64,000 nt of DNA, taken from assembly GCA_040398465.1 (NCBI GenBank), contig JBBAUA010000004.1, positions 1 to 64,000 on the forward strand, read 5' to 3'. The notes under the pieces are model-generated. The model made no database searches and had not been told where the DNA came from. It saw only the letters and a list, made by a program, of their open reading frames with translations. Positions 1 through 8,400 of this stretch are shown here, piece after piece; the stretch's first letter is position 1, and each line of letters starts with the position of its first letter. The position numbers and the translations under genes were made by a program. This DNA is from UBA7672 sp040398465. GTDB taxonomy: Bacteria > Pseudomonadota > Alphaproteobacteria > Caulobacterales > Hyphomonadaceae.

Positions 1-49
1 CGGAAATGACGGGTTCAAGCTGTTCGAAAGCCTTATGGCTGCGGCGTAG
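1..49 (+). CDS. 3' end of an unidentified gene (partial)
   Basis: The first bases read open in one frame as a 15-residue tail ending KLFESLMAAA and a TAG stop at 47-49. Too little remains to name a family. The frame is the same as that of the Dps-like ORF that follows, but TAG (47-49) and TAA (59-61) separate them. It could be the end of an unrelated gene or a decayed stretch of the Dps reading frame itself. Confidence 0.3.
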   Translation, partial: GNDGFKLFESLMAAA

Positions 50-79
50 GGCTCGCGCTAAACCCTCGCGGGTACGCCA

Positions 80-412
80 TTGAAGTCTGGTCCGTTGATG
101 TTCGAGACGCAGTACAATGGCCTAAGGTTGTCGATGGACCTGATCGCGGAGCGCATCCGCTCGCTCGGCGAATATGCGCCGGTGGGCGAGCAGATCGGCG
201 CCAAGTCCCAGCTGCCGGCCGACAAGGGCGTTCCGGACGCCGAGACGATGATCACGAATCTGGTGACTGGAAACGAGCTTCTCGCGCGCTCGGCGCGGAC
301 GGCGCTGAAGGCGGCCGAAGAGGCTGGAGATCGGGCGTCGGCAGATCTGATGACGCAACGCGTTGCAGTGGCCGAGAAGACGGCGTGGATGCTGCGCGCG
401 ATGGCGAAGTAG
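80..412 (+). pseudogene. Dps-like ferritin, 5'-truncated remnant
   Basis: The 110-residue product matches the C-terminal two thirds of Dps (DNA starvation/stationary phase protection) proteins: FETQY, then MDLIAERIRSLGEYAP carrying the ferroxidase-type Asp and Glu of helix B, and near the end EKTAWMLRAMAK. Typical Dps has about 155 residues. The first helix with the HWNV segment and the LH ferroxidase histidine is absent; the reading frame begins at a TTG inside what should be helix A, and two in-frame stops (47-49, 59-61) lie just upstream. No other frame upstream encodes HWNV. Without those histidines iron oxidation should fail, so a remnant is likelier than a working Dps. It meets the next gene stop-to-stop (TAG at 410-412, CTA at 413-415). 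The family call is firm; the pseudogene status is inference. Confidence 0.55.
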
Positions 413-910
413 CTAGTCGACCGGCTTGAACTGCCAGGTCTGGGTTGTCTTTGCGCCATCGGCGCCGACGCGATCGACCTGTGCGTTGACGCCGGCTGCG
501 CCATCGTCGGCATAGCTGATCGTCAGTTTTCCATCGGCGGACTGGAAAGTGATCTTGTTCGGTGTGATGGCCTTCATAGGGGTGAAGTTCCACTTCATCC
601 CGCCGCGCGTGTTGGCGACATCGAGGCCGTAGACGCCGTCGGCATTGGGGCCGATGCGGTGGTATTCGGTAAATGCGCCATCGACGCCGATCGCAGAGAG
701 CGCTGTGCCGGTGACAACGCCATTCACCGGACCCAGAAACGCCTCTAGCACTTTCGATCCGTCTGCGTTGGTGTGGACGCGCACGCCCTGCATCCAACTC
801 AACGAAGCGACCTGTTCGGCGCTGGCGACGGCCGGGGCGCCGGGCGTCTGGGCGATGGCGGGCGATGCGAACAAGAGGCCAGCGACCGTGACAAGGAATA
901 GCGCTCGCAT
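413..910 (-). CDS. Secreted DUF6265-like protein
   Basis: A 165-residue protein starting at the ATG that begins a clear signal peptide (MRALFLVTVAGLLFASPAIAQ, cut expected near residue 21). The mature part opens with LSWMQG and continues through EAFLGP, TEYHRIGPNADGVY and KITFQSADGKLTISY. That order resembles DUF6265, a lipocalin-like family of about 150 residues with unknown role whose members begin with a W-x-x-G motif. The longer upstream reading frame lacks a signal and overlaps the next gene, so it was not used. An M23 peptidase gene ends 62 bases upstream on the same strand. Function unknown; probably periplasmic. Confidence 0.6.
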   Translation of the reverse strand: MRALFLVTVAGLLFASPAIAQTPGAPAVASAEQVASLSWMQGVRVHTNADGSKVLEAFLGPVNGVVTGTALSAIGVDGAFTEYHRIGPNADGVYGLDVANTRGGMKWNFTPMKAITPNKITFQSADGKLTISYADDGAAGVNAQVDRVGADGAKTTQTWQFKPVD

Positions 911-972
911 GCGGACCCTCACAGCGTGTGTAGTCGAGAGGCTAGCGAAAAAAGGGCCGACACGCCAGCGGA

Positions 973-1590
973 CTAGCGCAGGCCGAGCAGCGGGCCGGGG
1001 TCGGGGCAGATCGATAGCCAATGGTCCTGCTCGCTGCGACGGCAGACGCCGGGATAGTCGCCCTTGGCGCTGCCTATATCGAGGACGATCTGAAAGTGGA
1101 GATGAGGCGACCAGGCGCCATTCTCGCGCTTCGTGCCCAACTCAGCGATCTTCTCGCCAGCCATGAAGGCGGTGCCGGGCTTGAGGCCCTTGAGGCTATC
1201 GCGCGCGAGGTGGCCGTAGAGTGTGTGGAACTTCAGGCCCGCGACCGGTGCGTGTTCTAGGATGATGGTGGGGCCGTAGTCGCCTTCCGCATCGTTGATG
1301 CGTGAGGAATGCACGCGGCCGCTGAGCGGTGTGAAGACGTCTGTGCCTGCCGGAGCGAAAACGTCCAGGCCGAGATGGACTGTGCGGGGCTCTTCGCCAT
1401 CGGGCGCAAAGAGGGTCTGGGTGTAGACGCTGCGATCCTCGCCATATCCGCCGGCGCGCAGAGGTTCGCCGTGCCTAACATCAGGCGCGTCGAGCTTGCC
1501 TGGCATGGCCTTGAAGAGGCCTTCGATCAGCTCGATGCCGGTGGGGCGGAATGTGGCGATCCAGCGATCATAGGCTGCGCGGTTCGACAT
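973..1590 (-). CDS. M23 family metallopeptidase
   Basis: A 205-residue protein with the LytM/M23 zinc endopeptidase fold. The HxxxD ligands are H72 and D76 in HLGLDVFAPAGT, the YGHL segment sits at 125-128, and the HLH ligands are H163 and H165. These enzymes cut peptide cross-links in peptidoglycan. No signal peptide is visible at the N-terminus (MSNRAAYDRWIATF), so export is unclear; similar cytosolic-looking M23 proteins exist, some fused to aminotransferases or kinases. It starts 3 bases downstream of the trxB stop, so the two are probably cotranscribed. The family is certain; the substrate is not. Confidence 0.85.
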   Translation of the reverse strand: MSNRAAYDRWIATFRPTGIELIEGLFKAMPGKLDAPDVRHGEPLRAGGYGEDRSVYTQTLFAPDGEEPRTVHLGLDVFAPAGTDVFTPLSGRVHSSRINDAEGDYGPTIILEHAPVAGLKFHTLYGHLARDSLKGLKPGTAFMAGEKIAELGTKRENGAWSPHLHFQIVLDIGSAKGDYPGVCRRSEQDHWLSICPDPGPLLGLR

Positions 1591-1593
1591 GGA

Positions 1594-2565
1594 TCAGTAC
1601 GCCGCCGGGGCTGGTGCGTCCTTTGGGAGCCCTTCGATATACTTCTCGGCTTCCAGCGCGGCCATGCAGCCGAGGCCCGCTGCCGTGACAGCCTGGCGGA
1701 AGATGTCGTCTGCGACGTCGCCCGCGGCGAAGACGCCGGGGATGGATGTGGCGGTGGAACTCGGGGCGGTCTTCAGATAGCCGCCCTGTTTCATCTCCAG
1801 CTGGCCGGTGAAGAGGCTGGTCTGCGGCGCGTGGCCGATGGCGATGAAGATGCCGTGCACGGGCTGTTCGGTGACTTCACCGGTCTTGAGATTGCGCAGC
1901 TTCGCCTTGGTGACGCTGAGCGGGCCTTCCTGCCCGATCACGTCGGCCAGCTCCGTGTCCCACAACACGTTGACCTTCGGGTTCTTGAACAGGCGGTCCT
2001 GCAGGATCTTCTCTGCGCGGAAGTGGTCACGGCGGTGGACCACTGTTACCTTCGAGGCGAAGTGCGTGAGGTGCAGCGCTTCTTCCACGGCCGTGTTGCC
2101 GCCGCCGACGACGATGACTTCCTTGCCGCGATAGAAGAAGGCGTCGCAGGTGGCGCACGCGGATACGCCAAAGCCTTTGAACTTGTTCTCGCTCTCGAGG
2201 CCGAGCCACTTCGCCTGCGCTCCTGTGCAGATCACCAGCACGTCACAGGTGTAGATGGCTCCGCTGTCGCCGGTGAGGGTGAAGGGGCGCTTCTGCAGGT
2301 CGGCCTTGATGATGTGGTCTTCCACCATCTCCGTGCCGACATGGATGGCCTGGGCGCGCATCTGCTCCATCAGCCATGGGCCCTGGATGACGTCGGCGAA
2401 GCCCGGATAGTTCTCCACGTCGGTGGTGATGGTCAGCTGTCCGCCCGGCTGGATCCCCGCGATCAGCATCGGCTTGCGCAAGGCGCGCGCGGCATAGATC
2501 GCGGCGGTGTAACCGGCAGGGCCGGAGCCGAGAATGATGATCTGGGAATGGCGGGTCGAAGTCAT
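1594..2565 (-). CDS. trxB: Thioredoxin-disulfide reductase
   Basis: A 323-residue protein, the usual length for low-molecular-weight TrxB. It has an FAD-binding GSGPAG at 13-18, the redox CATC at 137-140, an NADPH-binding GGGNTA at 154-159 with VHRRD following, and the C-terminal FAD motif VFAAGDVAD. It transfers electrons from NADPH through FAD to thioredoxin in the cytoplasm and so sustains ribonucleotide reductase and disulfide reduction. ATG start. The M23 gene follows 3 bases downstream. About 140 bases separate it from the ELM1-like gene upstream, leaving room for its own promoter. Confidence 0.97.
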   Translation of the reverse strand: MTSTRHSQIIILGSGPAGYTAAIYAARALRKPMLIAGIQPGGQLTITTDVENYPGFADVIQGPWLMEQMRAQAIHVGTEMVEDHIIKADLQKRPFTLTGDSGAIYTCDVLVICTGAQAKWLGLESENKFKGFGVSACATCDAFFYRGKEVIVVGGGNTAVEEALHLTHFASKVTVVHRRDHFRAEKILQDRLFKNPKVNVLWDTELADVIGQEGPLSVTKAKLRNLKTGEVTEQPVHGIFIAIGHAPQTSLFTGQLEMKQGGYLKTAPSSTATSIPGVFAAGDVADDIFRQAVTAAGLGCMAALEAEKYIEGLPKDAPAPAAY

Positions 2566-2705
2566 GTCAAATCCTGTGTCTGGCCCTTCCTAACGGGCCA
2601 GCCGGATGCGCGAAATGGGGCAAGACGCGCCCGTCCGCTTATTCTGGGGATGCTGGTGTGAAAGGAAAAGGGCCAAGGGGGGGCCATTGTGTCAGTTGAG
2701 CTTTT

Positions 2706-3734
2706 CTAGTGATTTGGCTGTCGTTCCAGCACACGACGCACGATCACGTCGGCTGCCCGAGCCGCTTCGCGAATTGGCGGGTAGGTCCAGGTCTGCAGGC
2801 TGCCCGTGAACCAGCGCGCGGCGCGGCGGTCGATGAAACCTTCGTGGAGCTTGTCGAAGCGTGGGCCGCCGCCATCGAGCTTGAGGAGGTGGATCGGCTT
2901 CCCGAAGAAGGCGGGGTCCGCGATCATGTTTGCGCTTTCGCATGTGACCATGGCGGCGTCGCATTGCGATAGGAACGCCACGTAGGGATTGGGGCCGTCG
3001 CGTTCCTCATTCTCCCAGAAGATGCCGTTGACCGTCGAGGCGAGACGACGGAAGCGGACGCGCGCGTGCTCGGGCGTGCGGCGGGAGACGGTGATCCAGA
3101 ATGTGCGCCCCTGGGCGAGGCGCTGGATGGCGCTCTCGATGGCTGAGACGTTCGCCTCCGTCATCTTGTGGTTCTTTGAATCGCCGCCGATCGACACGAG
3201 CACTTTCTGTCCCTGCACCACACGCAGAGACGGAAAGCGCGCCAGCGAGTCGTCGAGGCGCGCCTCCGAGAACCAGACGGGCGGACCGACGATCGGGAAG
3301 ACGTTGGGGCCGGTGACGCCGTCGTGCTCGGGCGGGATGACGAGATCGAAACCGGCGAGCGGCACGCGCGGGTTCTGGGTCTGCACCACCAGCGTCTTGC
3401 CGCCGGAGAGTTTCCGCATCAGGCGCGAATACGGAATCGAGCGGCGCCCGGCCGCGATCCAGATGTCGGGCCATGGCGGGACGAGCTGCTCGCGATGGGC
3501 CACGGGAAGGGCGGTAAGCGGCGACGGCCAGAGGTTGGGCGGCAGTGCGATCTGCCATCCTTCAGGCTGCAGGATCACCGGCGCGTCACGATGCGCATTG
3601 GAGCGGATATGCGCAAGGTCCGCCGCGCGCGCAGGTTCGGCGAGCGCGGCGGCGAGCGCCAGCGTCTGGTTGAGGATGCCGGCGCGGCCATCCGCGACGC
3701 ACCAGATTGCAGGTCCTGATTTTCCGTCAGCCAC
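2706..3734 (-). CDS. Mitochondrial fission ELM1 family protein
   Basis: A 342-residue protein of the ELM1/DUF1022 family, recognised by the N-terminal WCVADGRAGILNQ, SIGGDSKNHKM in the middle, and the C-terminal half with VTCESANMI and GKPIHLL, which resembles the nucleotide-sugar side of GT-B glycosyltransferases. In plants ELM1 recruits DRP3 to mitochondria; the role of bacterial members is not established and a glycosyltransferase-like activity is only suspected. It starts at GTG, 12 bases after the greA stop, so it is probably in one transcript with greA. Confidence 0.85.
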   Translation of the reverse strand: MADGKSGPAIWCVADGRAGILNQTLALAAALAEPARAADLAHIRSNAHRDAPVILQPEGWQIALPPNLWPSPLTALPVAHREQLVPPWPDIWIAAGRRSIPYSRLMRKLSGGKTLVVQTQNPRVPLAGFDLVIPPEHDGVTGPNVFPIVGPPVWFSEARLDDSLARFPSLRVVQGQKVLVSIGGDSKNHKMTEANVSAIESAIQRLAQGRTFWITVSRRTPEHARVRFRRLASTVNGIFWENEERDGPNPYVAFLSQCDAAMVTCESANMIADPAFFGKPIHLLKLDGGGPRFDKLHEGFIDRRAARWFTGSLQTWTYPPIREAARAADVIVRRVLERQPNH

Positions 3735-3746
3735 GTGTGCGGGAAA

Positions 3747-4220
3747 CTATTTCCAGGCGATCGAAACAATCTCGTACGACTTGGCGCCGCCGGGGGCGGA
3801 CACTTCGGCGGTGTCGCCTTCTTCCTTGCCGATCATGGCGCGGGCGATGGGGGACAGGATGGAGATCTTCTTCTCCTTCACGTTCGCCTCGTCTTCGCCG
3901 ACGATCTTGTAGGTGTAGGTCTCGCCCGTGTCTTCGTCTGTCATCTTCACGGTGGCGCCGAACTTCACCGTCTTGCCGGCGAGCCGCGATGTGTCGATTA
4001 CCTCGGCGTGGGCGAGCTTGCCTTCGAGTTCCGAAATGCGGCCCTCGATGAACGACTGCTTCTCCTTGGCGGCGTGATACTCCGCGTTCTCAGACAGGTC
4101 GCCATGGCTGCGCGCCTCGGCGATCGCCGCGATGATGTTCGGGCGCTCCTCGGACTTCAGAACCTTGAGTTCCGCCTGCAGGGCTTCGTAGCCGCCGGAG
4201 GTCATGGGAATGCGCTGCAT
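3747..4220 (-). CDS. greA: Transcription elongation factor GreA
   Basis: A 157-residue protein of canonical length. Residues 1-75 form the antiparallel coiled coil, with RSHGDLSENAEYHAAKEKQ carrying the acidic tip (D and E) that enters the RNA polymerase secondary channel. Residues 80-157 are the FKBP-like C-terminal domain (SPIARAMIGKEEGD). It stimulates transcript cleavage to rescue backtracked polymerase. ATG start. It lies between carB upstream and the ELM1-like gene downstream on the same strand; carB-greA adjacency is common in proteobacteria. Confidence 0.97.
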   Translation of the reverse strand: MQRIPMTSGGYEALQAELKVLKSEERPNIIAAIAEARSHGDLSENAEYHAAKEKQSFIEGRISELEGKLAHAEVIDTSRLAGKTVKFGATVKMTDEDTGETYTYKIVGEDEANVKEKKISILSPIARAMIGKEEGDTAEVSAPGGAKSYEIVSIAWK

Positions 4221-4297
4221 GGGTAGTCCTATGGAAAAGCGCCGGAATTACACGGAATCGTCATATCGGGCGGCCAGCGACCGCCCGTCTCGAATGA

Positions 4298-7200
4298 TCA
4301 AGAGTAGGTCTGAAGCGCCCCGGCTTCAAGCGGGCGTGTCTTAAGAACACGAATGGCCTGCACAACGGCCCGGGCGCCCGAAATCGTCGTGTAATAGGGA
4401 ATACCCTGCGCCAGGGCGGCCCGGCGGATCGATGCCGAATCGAGAAGGGATTGCGCCCCCTCCGTGGTGTTGAACACTAGCTGGACCTTGCCGTTGATCA
4501 GGGCGTCGACGACGTGGGGCTGGCCCTCGGCGACCTTGTTGACGGGCTGGACGTTGATGCCCTTGTCCGCGAGGTATTTTGCGGTTCCCGCGGTTGCGAT
4601 GATGGTGAAGCCAAGCGCCGCAATATCGCGGGCGGGCTGTTCGATGGCCGGTTTGTCGCTCTCGCGGACCGAAATGAACACGCAGCCAGATGCGGGCAGC
4701 GACATGCTGGCGGCGATCTGGGCCTTGAGGTAGGCGGCGTCGAACGACGTATCGATGCCCATGACTTCGCCGGTGGAGCGCATCTCCGGTCCGAGCAGGG
4801 GATCGACGCCGGGGAAGCGCGAGAACGGGAACACGGCTTCCTTCACCGCGAAGCGCTTGCCGACGATCGGGCCGGCGCCGATGCCGAAGGAGGCGAGGCT
4901 CTCGCCGGCCATGACCTTTGCGGCGATCGAGGCGAAGGGCTGGCCCACCGCCTTGGCGACGAAGGGCACGGTACGCGAGGCGCGCGGATTGGCTTCGAGG
5001 ACGTAGATCTCCTCGCCCTTGACCGCGAACTGCACGTTCATCAGGCCCTTGACGTTGAGCGCCATGGCGAGCTTGCGCGCCTGGTCGGCGAGACGATCGA
5101 CGATCTCATTGCCCAGCGTGTATGGCGGGATCGAGCAGGCGCTATCGCCCGAATGGATGCCGGCTTCCTCGATATGTTCCATGATGCCGGCGACGTGCGT
5201 GGTCTTGCCGTCTGACAGCGCGTCGACATCGACTTCGATTGCGTCGGCGAGATAGCGGTCGACGAGCAGTGGCGTATCGCCTGAGACCTGTACGGCTTCG
5301 CGGACGTAGCGTTTGAGGTCGGCCTCGTCGTGGACGATCTCCATGGCGCGGCCGCCGAGCACGAAGCTGGGACGTAGCATCACGGGATAGCCGATGCGGT
5401 TGGCGGCGGCGATCGCTTCGGCATCGGTGCGCGCAATGGCGCTGGGCGCCTGCTTCAGGCCGATGCGGTCGATCAGCTGCGAGAACAGTTCGCGGTCTTC
5501 GGCGAGGTCAATCGAGTCGGGAGTGGTGCCGAGGATCGGTGCGCCGGAGGCCTTGAGGCCCTGCGCAAGCTTCAGCGGTGTCTGGCCGCCGAACTGGACG
5601 ATGACGCCCATGAAGTCGCCGGTGGACTGCTCGACATGGATGATCTCGGTGACGTCTTCGAGCGTCAACGGCTCGAAGTAGAGACGGTCGGACGTGTCGT
5701 AGTCGGTCGACACCGTTTCCGGATTGCAGTTCACCATGATGGACTCGATCTTGAGATCGGCCATGGCGAAGGCGGCGTGGCAGCAGCAGTAATCGAACTC
5801 GATGCCCTGGCCGATCCGGTTGGGACCGCCGCCGAGGATCATCGCCTTCTTGCGCGTCGAGGGCTCAGCCTCGTTCTGCGCGGGGATGGCCTTGCCATCC
5901 GGGCCGATCCAGCCCTGTTCGTAGGTCGAATAGAGATAGGGCGTGCGCGCGGCGAACTCGGCAGCGCAGGTGTCGATGCGCTTGAACACGGGCCGGACGC
6001 CTGCCTTGTGGCGCGCGGTACGGACGTTGAGTTCTGTACTGCCTGTCAGCTTGGCGAGGCGGACGTCTGAGAAGCCCATCGCCTTGATGCGGGTCCACTC
6101 TGCAGCGTCCTTCGGAAGGCCTGCCTTCTTGATCGAAGCTTCTTCCGCGATGATCTCGGAGATCTGGCGCAGGAACCATTTGTCGATCCTGGACGCGGTG
6201 TGGACCTCGTCGATGCTCAGGCCTTCGCGAAAAGCCTGGCCGACATTCAGCAGGCGCTTTTCGGTCGGGCGCGAGATCGAGGCGACCAGCGACGAGCGGT
6301 CGCCGGCGCTCGGAATGTCTTGTTCGTCAAAGCCGGAAATCCCGGTTTCCAGCGAGCGCAGCGCCTTCTGCAGCGCTTCATGGAACGTGCGGCCGATGGC
6401 CATCGCCTCGCCGACAGACTTCATCTGCGTCGTCAGCGTCTGGATCTGGTAGTTCAGCGCCGGGTCCGTGCTCTTGTACTTCTCGAACGCAAAGCGCGGG
6501 ATTTTCACGACGACATAATCGATCGTCGGCTCGAACGAGGCCGGGGTGACGCCGGTGATATCGTTGGTCAGTTCGTCAAGCGTGTAGCCGACGGCGAGCT
6601 TCGCTGCGACTTTCGCGATTGGGAAGCCGGTGGCTTTCGAGGCCAGCGCCGAAGACCGCGACACGCGCGGGTTCATCTCGATGACGACGAGGCGGCCATC
6701 GTCGGGGTTTACCGCGAACTGCACGTTCGATCCGCCGGTCTCGACGCCGATCTCGCGCAGCACGGCGATCGAGGCGTTGCGCATTACCTGGTATTCGCGG
6801 TCGGTGAGCGTGAGGGCGGGAGCGACGGTGATCGAGTCGCCCGTGTGGACGCCCATCGGATCGACGTTCTCGATCGAGCAGATGATGATGCAGTTGTCCG
6901 CCTTGTCGCGAACGACCTCCATCTCGAATTCCTTCCAGCCGAGCAGGCTCTCGTCGATCAGCACCTGGCTGACCGGCGACATCTGCAGGCCGCGGGTGAC
7001 GATGTCCTCGAACTCCTGCCGGTTGTAGGCGACGCCGCCGCCAAGGCCGCCAAGCGTGAAGGCAGGACGCACGATGCAGGGCAGGCCGACGATCTCCATC
7101 TGCTTCATCGCTTCGATGAAGCCGGCCTTGAGGTCGTAGGTGACCTTGCCGTCGACGTTGGAAAGCTCGGGCGAAGCCACGATTGCCGAGCGTGGGCTTT

Positions 7201-7624
7201 CGAGTCCGATGCGGTCCATCGCCTCGCGGAACTTCTTGCGGTCCTCGGCTTTTTCGATCGCCTCAGCCTTCGCGCCAATCATCTCGACGCCGTACTTCGC
7301 GAGCACGCCCATCTGTTCCAGCTTCAGCGCGCAGTTGAGCGCTGTCTGGCCGCCCATGGTGGGCAGAAGGGCGTCGGGCCTTTCCTTGGCGATGATTGTC
7401 GCAACCATCTCGGGCGTGATCGGCTCGATGTAGGTTGCATCCGCCAGCTCAGGATCGGTCATGATCGTGGCGGGGTTCGAATTGACCAGGATAACGCGGT
7501 AGCCTTCCGACTTCAGCGCCTTGATCGCCTGCACGCCGGAATAGTCGAATTCGCACGCCTGGCCGATGACGATCGGGCCTGCCCCGATGACCAGGATTGA
7601 CTTGATGTCTGTGCGCTTGGGCAT
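4298..7624 (-). CDS. carB: Carbamoyl-phosphate synthase large subunit
   Basis: A 1108-residue protein starting MPKRTDIKSILVIGAGP, the standard CarB N-terminus; an in-frame upstream extension of 26 residues is Pro-rich and unlike the family, so it was dropped. Two ATP-grasp halves are visible: the first opens IVIGQACEFDYSG and the second GPNRIGQGIEFDYCC. The last ~140 residues are the MGS-type allosteric domain (FISVRESDKPAI onward). The enzyme makes carbamoyl phosphate from bicarbonate, ammonia and two ATP for pyrimidine and arginine synthesis. Its partner carA is 4 kb upstream, separated by ogt, a secreted protein gene, an MBL gene and a GT2 gene. Confidence 0.98.
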   Translation of the reverse strand: MPKRTDIKSILVIGAGPIVIGQACEFDYSGVQAIKALKSEGYRVILVNSNPATIMTDPELADATYIEPITPEMVATIIAKERPDALLPTMGGQTALNCALKLEQMGVLAKYGVEMIGAKAEAIEKAEDRKKFREAMDRIGLESPRSAIVASPELSNVDGKVTYDLKAGFIEAMKQMEIVGLPCIVRPAFTLGGLGGGVAYNRQEFEDIVTRGLQMSPVSQVLIDESLLGWKEFEMEVVRDKADNCIIICSIENVDPMGVHTGDSITVAPALTLTDREYQVMRNASIAVLREIGVETGGSNVQFAVNPDDGRLVVIEMNPRVSRSSALASKATGFPIAKVAAKLAVGYTLDELTNDITGVTPASFEPTIDYVVVKIPRFAFEKYKSTDPALNYQIQTLTTQMKSVGEAMAIGRTFHEALQKALRSLETGISGFDEQDIPSAGDRSSLVASISRPTEKRLLNVGQAFREGLSIDEVHTASRIDKWFLRQISEIIAEEASIKKAGLPKDAAEWTRIKAMGFSDVRLAKLTGSTELNVRTARHKAGVRPVFKRIDTCAAEFAARTPYLYSTYEQGWIGPDGKAIPAQNEAEPSTRKKAMILGGGPNRIGQGIEFDYCCCHAAFAMADLKIESIMVNCNPETVSTDYDTSDRLYFEPLTLEDVTEIIHVEQSTGDFMGVIVQFGGQTPLKLAQGLKASGAPILGTTPDSIDLAEDRELFSQLIDRIGLKQAPSAIARTDAEAIAAANRIGYPVMLRPSFVLGGRAMEIVHDEADLKRYVREAVQVSGDTPLLVDRYLADAIEVDVDALSDGKTTHVAGIMEHIEEAGIHSGDSACSIPPYTLGNEIVDRLADQARKLAMALNVKGLMNVQFAVKGEEIYVLEANPRASRTVPFVAKAVGQPFASIAAKVMAGESLASFGIGAGPIVGKRFAVKEAVFPFSRFPGVDPLLGPEMRSTGEVMGIDTSFDAAYLKAQIAASMSLPASGCVFISVRESDKPAIEQPARDIAALGFTIIATAGTAKYLADKGINVQPVNKVAEGQPHVVDALINGKVQLVFNTTEGAQSLLDSASIRRAALAQGIPYYTTISGARAVVQAIRVLKTRPLEAGALQTYS

Positions 7625-7664
7625 GTCACCTGACGAGGCTGGTAGAGGGCAAATTGGCGGTGGG

Positions 7665-7690
7665 TTTATCGGGGGGGAGCCCCCCGCGCA
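7665..7690 (-). terminator. Possible terminator hairpin after ogt
   Basis: Between the ogt stop and the carB start, seven G and a matching run of C separated by about two bases form a GC-only stem; on the minus strand it is followed by ATAAACC rather than a clear U run. It could end or attenuate transcription entering carB. Weak evidence. Confidence 0.3.
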
Positions 7691-7708
7691 ACCCTCGTTC
7701 AACTGTCA

Positions 7709-8251
7709 TCACTCTGGGCCAAACAGGTCGGCTTGCGCCGCCGCCGGCGCCCCTTCGATTGCCAGCAATTTCAGCTTCGTCTGGACGCCGCCGCGCGCCG
7801 TGAACCCGCCGAGCTTGCCGCCCGCCGCCGTCACGCGGTGGCACGGCACGACGATCGGCCACGGATTGCGCCCCAGCACCCCGCCCACCTGCTGCGCCAG
7901 ATGGCGGTCGCCGATTCTCAATGCGATTGCGCCATATGTCATTGTCTCGCCCGGTGGTATCCGCCGCGTGATCGCATAGACCTTTGCGTTGAACTCAGGG
8001 ACGCCGGAGAGATCGAGCCGCGCTTCCAGCAACACCGGCTTCTCGCCGCGCAGCAGGGCGCGGATGCCATCGATCACGCCAGCCACCTCCGGCGGCGTCC
8101 CGGCTTCGACCACGCCTGGAAAGCGGCGAAGCAGGGAAGCCCGCCCAACCGTCTGGTCCCGCTCGGGCAGATGAGCGCCGATCAAGCCGTTGTTGCCCCA
8201 GGCGATTCCCGTCCACCCGATGGCGGTCTCGAAAAGGGCGTACTTGTGCAT
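7709..8251 (-). CDS. ogt: Methylated-DNA--protein-cysteine methyltransferase
   Basis: A 180-residue Ogt/MGMT. The active-site PCHRV lies at 136-140 with the methyl-acceptor C137, preceded by the helix-turn-helix-like PPGETMTYGAIA that binds DNA and followed by LGGFTARGGVQTKLKLLAIEG. It repairs O6-alkylguanine by irreversible transfer of the alkyl group to the cysteine. The start chosen is the ATG of MHKYALFETAIGW, which matches the family; the longer upstream frame is not conserved-looking. It lacks the N-terminal Ada domain. Confidence 0.93.
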   Translation of the reverse strand: MHKYALFETAIGWTGIAWGNNGLIGAHLPERDQTVGRASLLRRFPGVVEAGTPPEVAGVIDGIRALLRGEKPVLLEARLDLSGVPEFNAKVYAITRRIPPGETMTYGAIALRIGDRHLAQQVGGVLGRNPWPIVVPCHRVTAAGGKLGGFTARGGVQTKLKLLAIEGAPAAAQADLFGPE

Positions 8252-8400
8252 CCTCGGAACATAAGGGTGATCAGGCGATTCCACAGCCGGATTCCGGACA
8301 GCATAGCCGACCAATCCCCCACATTTGTCTTGCCAGACAAGCCCGCCGCCGGAACACTCCTTAAGACAGATGCGGCGCGGCGCGCGGAGCAGGGTGTTCC

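Noticed and set aside
1309..2661. 450-residue plus-strand ORF
   Set aside because: It is antisense to trxB and the M23 gene, both with intact family motifs, and has no recognisable domain. Long antisense ORFs are expected in GC-rich DNA.
6200..7600. 466-residue plus-strand ORF
   Set aside because: Antisense to carB, rich in Arg/Asp/His as expected for a shadow frame; no motifs.
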